The notes under the pieces are model-generated. The model was given only the letters and a program-made list of their open reading frames with translations. It was not told where the DNA came from and did not search any database. DNA of 7,925 bases from Bacteroidota bacterium (GTDB lineage: Bacteria; Bacteroidota; Bacteroidia; Bacteroidales; Prolixibacteraceae): NCBI GenBank assembly GCA_030691295.1, contig JAUYEQ010000352.1, positions 1 through 7,925 of the forward strand, in the 5' to 3' direction. The translations under genes were made by a program, and so were the position numbers. Shown piece by piece: positions 1 through 6,142 of this stretch (positions are counted from its first letter, which is position 1; each line of letters begins with the position of its first letter).

Positions 1-17
1 GGAGTATTAAAGTTAAT

Positions 18-25
18 TATCTTTG
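18..25 (+). promoter_or_regulatory. Bacteroidota-type -7 promoter box (TATCTTTG)
   Basis: TATCTTTG matches the TAnnTTTG -7 consensus of the Bacteroidota primary sigma factor exactly. It ends 21 bp before the ATG at 47, so transcription would start near position 31 with a leader of about 15 nt, which is plausible. The partner -33 element (TTTG) would fall at or beyond the left edge of the window and cannot be checked. The match is seen; its function is inferred. Confidence 0.45.
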
Positions 26-46
26 TTGGAAAGCAAATTTTAAAAT

Positions 47-1327
47 ATGGAGATCCTGAATTTTATTCCTGAAGGATTCATCAATTTCTTTTTGGTGCTG
101 ATCTTTTCATTGCTGATTGGTCTGGAACAACGACGGCACCATATCAACGAAAACGACGACCTGCTATTTGGTACTGATCGTACTTTCACGTTTATCGGAT
201 TGCTCGCTTATGTATTGTTCATTGCCGACACAGTCAACTATATCCCTTTTCTGTTTGGATTTGCCATGATTGGCATTTTGCTGAGCATTCAGTATTACCA
301 CAAAATTGGACAAAACAGCAAATACGGATTGACCAGCACCATTCTTGCTCTCCTTACATACTGCATTCCAATCATGGTTTTCACCCAACCAATCTGGCTG
401 GTACTTTCTTTTATAGTTGCATTACTGATTGTTACCGAGCTAAAGAGCCACTTTATTACATTGTCGAAAAAAGCATCCGAAGAAGAGTTTATTACACTGG
501 CCAAATTTATCGCGTTTGCCGGTATAATACTTCCACTACTTCCTGAAGCCAATATTTCGGAACAAATCCCGATTTCGCCCTATCATTTATGGCTGGCTAT
601 CATGGTGGTTTCCGGTATTTCGTACTGCAGTTATTTGCTGAATAAATTTGTATTTCCCGATTCAGGCATTTTCCTGACCGGACTTTTAGGAGGAATTTAC
701 AGCAGCACTGCCACCACTATTATCCTGGCACGACAAAATAAAAATGAATTATCTGGACTACAGACTGTTTCGGCCATAATGATTGCCAATGGAATGATGT
801 ACCTAAGGATTCTTTTTCTGGCTTTAATTTTTAATCGGGAGATAGCTGGAATGCTGGCCATTCCGTTTATTGTAATGTTCCTTATTACTTTTTTGCTTTC
901 TAAATTTATTGACCGGAAAAATCAAAAAACAGATAATGCCGAAGTTCAGGGAAACAATTTGGCATCAGAGAAAAATCCGCTGGAATTCAGAACAGCAGCT
1001 TTTTTCGGAGTTTTGTTCGTAGTTTTCGCACTTGTGACCGACTTTGTACTGAAAACTTATGGAAGTGCCGGAGTAACAAACCTTGCATTCGCAGTGGGTG
1101 TAACCGATATCGATCCGTTCCTTCTGAACCTGCTTCAGCAAAAATCAGAAATCGCCCAGATGACAATCGTTTTGGCAATACTAAATGCGACCAACAGCAA
1201 CAACCTGTTAAAAATGATTTATTCCGTCGCCCTGAGTGACAAAAGTATCCACAAAAGCTTACTTTTGAACTTTTCAATACTGATCGTTTCAGGATTGCTA
1301 ATGTCGATAATATTTTATCTACTCTAG
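47..1327 (+). CDS. MgtC/SapB family membrane protein with C-terminal DUF4010 domain
   Basis: This is a 426-residue, highly hydrophobic inner-membrane protein. The N-terminal part (about residues 10-135) is MgtC/SapB-like: a first helix ending in LIGLEQRR (residues 23-30), then a conserved-looking RTFTFIGLL stretch near 45-53. The C-terminal part (about 170-400) matches DUF4010, with GLLGGIYSSTATT near 212-225 and GSAGVTN...GVTDIDPF near 338-357. This two-part architecture is common in bacteria. The molecular role is not established; MgtC itself is linked to magnesium limitation and modulation of the F-type ATPase, but that should not be transferred to DUF4010 fusions. The ATG at 47 is the first in frame and follows a good -7 box. 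The stop lies 4 bp before the longest frame of the next gene and 49 bp before its likely true start, so the two may be co-transcribed. There is no sign of truncation. Confidence 0.85.
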   Translation: MEILNFIPEGFINFFLVLIFSLLIGLEQRRHHINENDDLLFGTDRTFTFIGLLAYVLFIADTVNYIPFLFGFAMIGILLSIQYYHKIGQNSKYGLTSTILALLTYCIPIMVFTQPIWLVLSFIVALLIVTELKSHFITLSKKASEEEFITLAKFIAFAGIILPLLPEANISEQIPISPYHLWLAIMVVSGISYCSYLLNKFVFPDSGIFLTGLLGGIYSSTATTIILARQNKNELSGLQTVSAIMIANGMMYLRILFLALIFNREIAGMLAIPFIVMFLITFLLSKFIDRKNQKTDNAEVQGNNLASEKNPLEFRTAAFFGVLFVVFALVTDFVLKTYGSAGVTNLAFAVGVTDIDPFLLNLLQQKSEIAQMTIVLAILNATNSNNLLKMIYSVALSDKSIHKSLLLNFSILIVSGLLMSIIFYLL

Positions 1328-1376
1328 CGTTATGAATGTCAGAGAAATAAATAATTCAATTTTAGCAAATCGCACA

Positions 1377-2858
1377 ATGAAAAAAACACTATACAAAAGT
1401 TTCCTTTTATATCTTCTGATTGCCGTTGCATTGATTTCAGGATGTGTCAAAGAAGAAGAACCTATAATTCCTGAAATTATCCCGGAAGCCACCGAAGTAA
1501 ATGCGTTTATATGGAACGGATTAAATGATTATTATTTATGGAACAGTCTTATTCCGGAATTATCAAATACGGAATATAAAAATAAAGACAGTTTAAATGC
1601 CTTCCTGAATACCTATACTGACCCACAGGAATTGTTTACCAGTTTGTTGTATAAGTATGAAGAAGTTGACAAATGGTCGTTTCTGGTTGATGACTCAAAA
1701 GAAATAGACGATTGGATTGCAGGGATTTCTGAAACAATGGGCTACGATTTTATGCTTGGAAGAATTGGTGGTTCTGATGACCTTTTCGGATTTGTAAGGT
1801 ATGTATATAAAGGTTCTCCAGCTGAAAAAGCAGGTGTAAAACGCGGCGATATTTTCATGAAAGTGAATGATCAGCAACTAACCGTTTCCAACTATCAAAC
1901 CTTGCTGTTTGCAACTCAAACCTACACATTATCGTTTGCAACCATCAGCAGCAGTAGTATTTCACTTAACAACCGCGTTGTATTGATGACGGCTGTTGAG
2001 ATGCAGGAAAATCCGATCAACAAGGACACCATTTTTATTTTCAACAATCAAAAAATCGGGTATTTGGTTTACAACGGATTTAATTCTGATTTCGACATTC
2101 AGTTGAATGATGTTTTCAAAAAATTCAAAGTTGCAAATATCGATAGGCTGGTATTGGATTTACGATACAATGGCGGAGGATCAGTACAAAGCAGTATTTA
2201 TCTGGCCAGCATGATTTACGGGACTGATGCCACCAAAGTATTTGCCAAAGCGAAATACAATAGCGGATTGCAATCGTACCTTGTGAGTGAATATGGCCTT
2301 GCATCGCTCAACGATAATTTTACCACATACATTGAAAAAAACGGCAATAATCCGGTAACTACAATTAATACACTTAACCTTAATAAAATACACATCATTG
2401 TTTCCGACAATACTGCTTCAGCCAGCGAAATGCTGATAAACGGGCTGAGACCATACATGAATGTTACTGTTGTTGGCATCAATACAAACGGGAAATATAC
2501 CGGATCGATGACTGTTAAGGACTGGGATGAAAAAGGGGTCGTTAATCCAAACCACAAATGGGCTATGCAACCTATTGTGGTTAAATATGCCAATTCGAGG
2601 GACGAATCAGACTATGTTAATGGCTTGACTCCAAACATAATTTCGGAGGAAGATTTTGCCAACCTATTACCCTTTGGTGATCCGAACGAAACCTTGTTAA
2701 GTGTAGTGTTGTCAGATATTAAAGGAATTCCGGTAACAGGCATGGTTTTAAAATCAGCAAAAATGGGACTCCGGAAAGTTTCCGACAGCCGTGATTTCAA
2801 ACCTTTTGCCAACGAAATGTACATCAACCCTGATAAATTTCAGAATCTGAAAAAATAA
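1377..2858 (+). CDS. S41 family peptidase lipoprotein (PDZ + C-terminal-processing protease fold)
   Basis: The frame is open from an ATG at 1332, but the ATG at 1377 (493 aa) is preferred because it places a classic type II signal peptide at the N terminus: MKKTLYK, a hydrophobic core, then the lipobox LISGC with the lipidated Cys at residue 23. Next comes an N-terminal S41-associated helical region (about 35-90) with NGLNDYYLWN, then a PDZ domain around 138-185 (GSPAEKAG...GDIF). The S41 catalytic core has LDLRYNGGG (260-268) and SDNTASASE. By comparison with CtpA/CtpB, the nucleophile should be the first Ser of SASE (348), and Lys373 lies exactly 25 residues later, as in CtpB and the D1 protease. 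CtpB has Gln four residues after that Lys; here the position is Ser. It probably cleaves envelope proteins or peptides at the outer or inner membrane surface. The substrate is unknown, and the flanking genes do not identify it. Confidence 0.87.
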   Translation: MKKTLYKSFLLYLLIAVALISGCVKEEEPIIPEIIPEATEVNAFIWNGLNDYYLWNSLIPELSNTEYKNKDSLNAFLNTYTDPQELFTSLLYKYEEVDKWSFLVDDSKEIDDWIAGISETMGYDFMLGRIGGSDDLFGFVRYVYKGSPAEKAGVKRGDIFMKVNDQQLTVSNYQTLLFATQTYTLSFATISSSSISLNNRVVLMTAVEMQENPINKDTIFIFNNQKIGYLVYNGFNSDFDIQLNDVFKKFKVANIDRLVLDLRYNGGGSVQSSIYLASMIYGTDATKVFAKAKYNSGLQSYLVSEYGLASLNDNFTTYIEKNGNNPVTTINTLNLNKIHIIVSDNTASASEMLINGLRPYMNVTVVGINTNGKYTGSMTVKDWDEKGVVNPNHKWAMQPIVVKYANSRDESDYVNGLTPNIISEEDFANLLPFGDPNETLLSVVLSDIKGIPVTGMVLKSAKMGLRKVSDSRDFKPFANEMYINPDKFQNLKK

Positions 2859-2933
2859 TAAATCAAGGAGAAGTTGTAGGTTGTTGATTTTCAATTTGCT
2901 ATTTTTAGCCAATCAACCTAAAACCCAACAACC

Positions 2934-3812
2934 ATGAAACGACTATCTTCCTTATTTTTATGCCTGTTTACAGTATTTTCATTAACCGCCCAGCAACTTC
3001 CATTTCGCCTAGAAGAATTAACTGCGCCAGATTACATCAAAGCAGTCGAAAAATCGTCGAAAACCTGCATCCTTCCAATAGGCGTTTTCGAAAAACACGG
3101 GCCACATCTGCCACTTGGAACCGATTTGTATGCTGCCCGTGAATTCGCAATCCGCGCAGCCGAGAAAGAATATACAGTGGTGTTTCCCTGGTATTATTTC
3201 AGCCAGATAAACGAGGCTAAACAGCAGCCCGGAACGATTGCATACAGCCCGGAAGTGATTTGGAAAGTACTTCAGGAAACATTGGATGAACTAGCACGCA
3301 ACGGGTTTGATAAAATAATCATTGTGAATGGTCATGGCGGGAACAACGCCTTTTTAAATTACTTCGGAATGGCACAACTTTCTGAACGGCGTTCATATAG
3401 TCTTTATTGGTTTCAGCCAACCGATGACCCGGAAGTCATGAAAAAAGCAGAAGAACTCACACAACACGATCCGTACAATCAACATGCAGGAAACGAAGAG
3501 TCATCTGTAATGAAAGCACTTATTCCTGAATTTGTCCATTTGGATCGGGCAGGCCAGCAATCAGGAATTGATCAGGACAGGTTGAAACACCTTTCCAACG
3601 TTTACACCGGAATATGGTGGTATGCCAAATACCCGAATCATTATTCCGGAGACGGCACAAAAGCAAATGTACAGGCCGGAGAATTGCTGATTAATTCAAC
3701 CGTTGACCAACTGGTAAAAATGATTCAGGCTGTAAAAAAAGATGAAGTAACACCGGCACTTCAGAAACAATTTTTTGATGGGTCGGAAAACCCATTAAAA
3801 ACTAAGCAATAA
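2934..3812 (+). CDS. Exported creatininase-family amidohydrolase
   Basis: This 292-residue protein has an N-terminal signal peptide (MKRL, a hydrophobic run, then LTAQQ, likely cut near residue 19-21), so it should act in the periplasm. Creatininase-family metal-site motifs are present: GVFEKHGPHLPLGTD at 50-64, supplying Glu53, His55 and Asp64; NGHGGN at 132-137, supplying His134; and HAGNEESS at 184-191, matching the family HAGxxETS motif with His184 and Glu189. Creatininase proper has a Glu two residues after the His of the second motif; here it is Gly136, as in many family members that are not creatininases. Family enzymes hydrolyse cyclic or linear amides (creatinine, mycofactocin peptide, formamidopyrimidine intermediates), so the substrate cannot be named. 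The gene lies 75 bp after the S41 peptidase and could share its transcript or use its own promoter. It ends just before the inverted-repeat element. Confidence 0.86.
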   Translation: MKRLSSLFLCLFTVFSLTAQQLPFRLEELTAPDYIKAVEKSSKTCILPIGVFEKHGPHLPLGTDLYAAREFAIRAAEKEYTVVFPWYYFSQINEAKQQPGTIAYSPEVIWKVLQETLDELARNGFDKIIIVNGHGGNNAFLNYFGMAQLSERRSYSLYWFQPTDDPEVMKKAEELTQHDPYNQHAGNEESSVMKALIPEFVHLDRAGQQSGIDQDRLKHLSNVYTGIWWYAKYPNHYSGDGTKANVQAGELLINSTVDQLVKMIQAVKKDEVTPALQKQFFDGSENPLKTKQ

Positions 3813-3817
3813 ACGTT

Positions 3818-3947
3818 CTAGTGTCGTGTCTGCGAACTCTTGTCGCAAGGTCATGCCGAACTTGTTTCGGCATCTCTTCTTTTATGAGACCCTGAAACAA
3901 GTTCAGGGTGACGATCCTTCGACAGTAAAACGTTGACATGACACTAG
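3818..3947. repeat. ~130-bp imperfect inverted-repeat element (MITE/REP-like) between convergent genes
   Basis: The ends are inverted copies: CTAGTGTCGTGTC at 3818-3830 and GACATGACACTAG at 3935-3947 (12 of 13 positions pair). Moving inward, both arms keep a TGTCG(c)AAGG block at the same distance, 10 nt after the terminal repeat, and then a hairpin unit. The left unit is 3853-3873 (8-bp stem, loop CTTGT) and the right is 3889-3909 (8-bp stem, loop ACAAG, the reverse complement of the left loop). TCTC and GAGA next to the hairpins also pair. The whole region could extrude as one cruciform or fold as two separate hairpins. It contains no ORF of note. No clear target-site duplication is visible beyond CTAG itself. 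It fits a dispersed non-autonomous element or REP-like repeat, but copy number cannot be judged from one window. Confidence 0.8.
3853..3882 (+). terminator. Possible intrinsic terminator of the creatininase-family gene
   Basis: On the plus strand the hairpin ATGCCGAA-CTTGT-TTCGGCAT (3853-3873) is followed by the T-rich stretch CTCTTCTTTTA. It lies 40 bp after the stop at 3812 and in front of a convergent gene, so a terminator role is reasonable. The tail is interrupted by C residues, so it is weaker than a classic terminator, and the hairpin may simply belong to the repeat element. Confidence 0.35.
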
Positions 3948-3966
3948 TCCAAAATTTTCAATACTC

Positions 3967-4386
3967 CTAATTTGTTTTGTTTATGATTCGGGGAAGCAGG
4001 TATCTGAAACCCAATGATATTCCGAAAAACATAGAGAAAACAATTATTCCAAGCAATAACTCAATGGCAACTATTATCCATTCAGTTTGAAATGAATCTC
4101 GCTGAAAAGATAATTTATTTTGCAGTAAAAGGATGATGCTGAAAATAAATTCGCTAAAAATCATACCTGTAAGAAATGCCAATAAACGGATTTTTTTCAT
4201 GGGTAGCGGAATTCCATTTTCAGGAACAGAATTGGCTGAAGTGAAAATTGCAGCAAAAATCAACGGTAAATAGCATAAATAAAATTGGTTTGTCCGGGCT
4301 ATCAGGATAACCGAAGTCATAACTACTATTCCGGCAAAAAAATAAAAATTCGGTTTTGCCAACCATTTGTGAGTACTCTTCATCAT
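3967..4386 (-). CDS. Hypothetical four-helix membrane protein
   Basis: I do not recognise the family. The 139-residue product has four predicted transmembrane segments (about residues 13-30, 34-52, 66-89 and 103-127), a basic N terminus (MMKSTHKW) and a basic C terminus (RYLLPRIINK). It has no Cys pairs or catalytic-looking motifs. The loop after helix 2 is NSVPENGIPLP. Its start overlaps the stop of the upstream Tic20-like gene as ATGA, so translation is probably coupled and the gene is very likely real; a second ATG follows at once (4383). It is last in the three-gene membrane operon and ends 20 bp from the inverted-repeat element. The arrangement of hydrophobic helices could suit a small partner or stabiliser of the preceding membrane proteins, but that is a guess from position only. 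Confidence 0.75.
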   Translation of the reverse strand: MMKSTHKWLAKPNFYFFAGIVVMTSVILIARTNQFYLCYLPLIFAAIFTSANSVPENGIPLPMKKIRLLAFLTGMIFSEFIFSIILLLQNKLSFQRDSFQTEWIIVAIELLLGIIVFSMFFGISLGFRYLLPRIINKTN

Positions 4387-4676
4387 GCAATTTTCTTAAA
4401 CCATTTCTGAAACACTGCACCGATGAATGGAATCAAATGTTCTACTGATTTAACGGTGCCAATAAAACTGTACGTCCATAGAACGAAAAGAAATCCCCAG
4501 GCAATAATATAATAATCAGGAATATACCAGGATAAAAAAAAGCAAATATAGAGACCAAGCAACTGACGCAAATAAAAACTGGTCATCGGATCTTTTTTAA
4601 TGCTGTTCAGAAAAAAGGCGAGAAGCCAGCCAACCGGGGTAAAATGGGTCAACATCGATTTTAGTTTTGGATCCAT
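4383..4676 (-). CDS. Small Tic20/DUF4870-like membrane protein
   Basis: The frame is open further upstream to 4760, but that part overlaps the end of the transporter gene and reads as unrelated, Cys- and Arg-rich sequence. The ATG at 4676 gives a clean 97-residue protein starting MDPKLKSML and leaves 23 bp after the transporter stop. It resembles the Tic20/DUF4870-like small proteins of Bacteroidota: TPVGWLLAFFL near 13-23, a middle FYLRQLLGLYI motif (34-44, compare the usual H-L-R/K-Q-x-L-G-L), two further hydrophobic helices (about 43-53 and 56-75), and a C-terminal IPFIGAVFQKWFKKI segment typical of the group. These proteins have no well-established function in bacteria; the 'import component' label comes from the chloroplast homologue. 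The stop overlaps the next start by 4 bp. The family call rests on motif resemblance and is moderately sure. Confidence 0.72.
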   Translation of the reverse strand: MDPKLKSMLTHFTPVGWLLAFFLNSIKKDPMTSFYLRQLLGLYICFFLSWYIPDYYIIAWGFLFVLWTYSFIGTVKSVEHLIPFIGAVFQKWFKKIA

Positions 4677-4699
4677 GGTGAGATAGTTTTTTCTGCAAT

Positions 4700-5611
4700 T
4701 TATAAAAAGAAAATAGCGACACCTCCAACGGTAATAATCGCACCAATACTTTCCTTCCAATTCACCTTTTCATGAAAGAACAGAATTGCAGGAGGAATAA
4801 TCAGCACCGGAACAATTGACATAATGGTTGCAGCAATACCGGCCTGTGTGTGCTGAATGGCCAGCAACGAAAACGAAACGCCCAGAAACGGACCAAAGAA
4901 CGAACCCAAAGCAACCCGTTTCATTGCTGATTTGTGTTGAAGTGCGGTCCATACTTTTCCATATTTTCGGGCGATCAGTATTAGAATGGCGAACCCAATC
5001 ATTCCGGTAATTACACGAATGTGCGAAGCGGCAAATGCATCGTATTCGCCCATTCCTTTTTTACTGAGCACCAGACCGACGCCCTGCCCTACTGCCCCTC
5101 CAAATGCGAGCAATATTCCGGAGATACTGTAATTGGCTGATATTTTCCGCCTCTTCTTTGAGTTTTCCTCTTTCTTTTCACGCTTCAGAATTACAATTGA
5201 AATTCCGGACAGTGTTACAATCATTCCGACCCAATTCATCGGGCTCAGAACTTCTCCCAATATCATCCAGCTTACAAATGCAGTAATCGGGGGTGTCAGT
5301 GCCATTATCAACATCGAAATGCGTGCGCCAATCACAACAAACGCCTGAAAAAGCAACAAATCGCCTATTACAAAACCTACCAATCCTGAAAGTACCAGCC
5401 ACAGCCAGCTTTCGGTAGTGGCATCAAGCGGAAAAAACAAGCCTCGTCTGAAATAATTAACAACTCCGTAAATAAAAAAGGCTACAACCAAACGGATTAA
5501 ATTAACAGAAAGCGAACCGACTTTTTTACCTGCCGACTCAAACGACATGCTCGTAACCGTCCAGAAAACGGCTGTAAGAAGAGCAGCAATCTCACCAAAA
5601 TACATCACCAT
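4700..5611 (-). CDS. DMT superfamily transporter, EamA family
   Basis: This 303-residue inner-membrane protein has the usual EamA layout: two homologous five-helix halves joined by a charged linker (KREKKEENSKKRRK, about residues 143-156). The first half has the PPITAFVSW...LGEVLSPMNWVG signature near 106-127. The second repeats it near the C terminus as VPVLIIPPAILFFHEKVNWKE, followed by GAIITVGGVAIFFL. The length is typical of the family and the protein looks complete. Members export or import small metabolites such as amino acids and drugs; the substrate cannot be read from sequence. The start at 5611 (MVMYFGE) was taken as the first ATG after the upstream terminator; the ATG two codons later is nearly as good. 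It is the first gene of a tight three-gene operon with the Tic20-like and four-helix proteins. Confidence 0.88.
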   Translation of the reverse strand: MVMYFGEIAALLTAVFWTVTSMSFESAGKKVGSLSVNLIRLVVAFFIYGVVNYFRRGLFFPLDATTESWLWLVLSGLVGFVIGDLLLFQAFVVIGARISMLIMALTPPITAFVSWMILGEVLSPMNWVGMIVTLSGISIVILKREKKEENSKKRRKISANYSISGILLAFGGAVGQGVGLVLSKKGMGEYDAFAASHIRVITGMIGFAILILIARKYGKVWTALQHKSAMKRVALGSFFGPFLGVSFSLLAIQHTQAGIAATIMSIVPVLIIPPAILFFHEKVNWKESIGAIITVGGVAIFFL

Positions 5612-5642
5612 TGGTTTTTTCTTTTTAGGACGGCGCGAAGAT

Positions 5643-5735
5643 AAAAAAAGAAGTGCCTAAAGTGAGCTAAAGTACTTTAAGTGCCTAAAGTATTTTCGTT
5701 GCAGTTAACTTTAGGCACTCCGAACTTTAGGCACT
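5643..5735 (-). terminator. Repeat-built intrinsic terminator after the DUF2721 gene
   Basis: Read on the minus strand, two copies of AGTGCCTAAAGT (5735-5724 and 5719-5708) are followed by inverted copies ACTTTAGGCACT (5691-5680 and 5663-5652). The last is followed by C and seven T (5649-5643). The outermost pairing gives a long hairpin directly before a T run, the form of a rho-independent terminator. It sits between the DUF2721 stop (5746) and the transporter start (5611), in the right orientation to end the TlpA/DUF2721 transcript. Confidence 0.65.
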
Positions 5736-5752
5736 CCAAATTTACCTACTCC
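5652..5752. repeat. AGTGCCTAAAGT direct and inverted repeat cluster
   Basis: There are four perfect 12-mer copies: direct at 5652-5663 and 5680-5691, inverted at 5708-5719 and 5724-5735. A degenerate partial copy at 5662-5673 shares CTAAAGT. A further degenerate copy at 5738-5752 (minus strand GGAGTAGGTAAATTT) overlaps the stop codon of the DUF2721 gene. On the minus strand the GGAGT starts are spaced 15 and 16 bp apart, so the right side is a short tandem array. The cluster forms the terminator hairpin described separately. It may be a dispersed intergenic repeat. Confidence 0.8.
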
Positions 5753-6135
5753 ATATCGCTTAGCTGAAGATCCAGCGCTTTTACCGAAATCTGAATTTCG
5801 CGAACAGATAAAGCCAGCGAAAAAATTAACAGAATCAAAGCTATGGCAAATGTAATTTCGGCCAGGGCGGATAAATGCACATAAATCAGGAACATACAGA
5901 TTACACAAAGCAAAAGACTGGAAATCCCCAGAACCTGCATGGTTTGGGTTAACCGCAAGCGTTTTCTTAAATTCTGAATTTGTCCGAGAAGCAATATGTT
6001 TGGGTTTTCCTTGAATGTAGCATGGAGCCCGCGAACTACCGAGGCATAAGCCAAAAAACGGTTGGTATAAGCTAGCAAAATCAGTGATACTGCAGAAAAT
6101 AAGAGAGCAGGCGTGGTAAGTGTTAATTGTTCCAT
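5746..6135 (-). CDS. DUF2721 family membrane protein
   Basis: The 129-residue product matches DUF2721 in length and layout. It has a first helix (about 9-24) followed by the characteristic YTNRFLAYASVVRGLH stretch (23-38), a charged amphipathic segment with QIQNLRKRLRLTQTMQ (52-67), and two more helices (66-87 and 91-112). It ends in a VREIQISVKALDLQL tail that probably forms a cytosolic amphipathic helix. The family has no known function. The ATG at 6135 lies 7 bp after the stop of the TlpA-like gene, so the two are almost certainly co-transcribed. The last codons (MetGlu-stop, ATGGAGTAG) fall inside a degenerate copy of the neighbouring repeat, so the very C terminus may have been shaped by the repeat. 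Confidence 0.85.
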   Translation of the reverse strand: MEQLTLTTPALLFSAVSLILLAYTNRFLAYASVVRGLHATFKENPNILLLGQIQNLRKRLRLTQTMQVLGISSLLLCVICMFLIYVHLSALAEITFAIALILLIFSLALSVREIQISVKALDLQLSDME

Positions 6136-6142
6136 TCCATAA

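Noticed and set aside
1332..1376. Upstream ATG extending the S41 protein by 15 residues
   Set aside because: It would put polar residues in front of a complete type II signal peptide; the ATG at 1377 gives the standard lipoprotein start.
2216..2593. 125-residue minus-strand ORF inside the S41 peptidase
   Set aside because: It is antisense to the catalytic core, including the SASE motif, with no family resemblance; a shadow ORF.
2859..2933. Promoter for the creatininase-family gene
   Set aside because: TATTTTTA at 2900-2907 is one base off the -7 consensus, but no TTTG sits at the right distance upstream, so I could not support a promoter.
3811..3934. AACGTT at 3812-3817 and 3929-3934 as a target-site duplication
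   Set aside because: One copy lies outside the left terminal repeat and the other inside the right one, so they do not flank the element; the sequence is also its own palindrome.
4677..4760. N-terminal extension of the Tic20-like protein
   Set aside because: The added 28 residues overlap the transporter gene, are rich in Cys, Arg and Tyr, and do not look like the family; the ATG at 4676 fits the operon spacing.
5652..5735. Possible CRISPR array from the repeated 12-mer
   Set aside because: The units are only 12 bp, occur in both orientations and have spacers of 4-16 bp; no cas gene is near. It fits an intergenic repeat and terminator.
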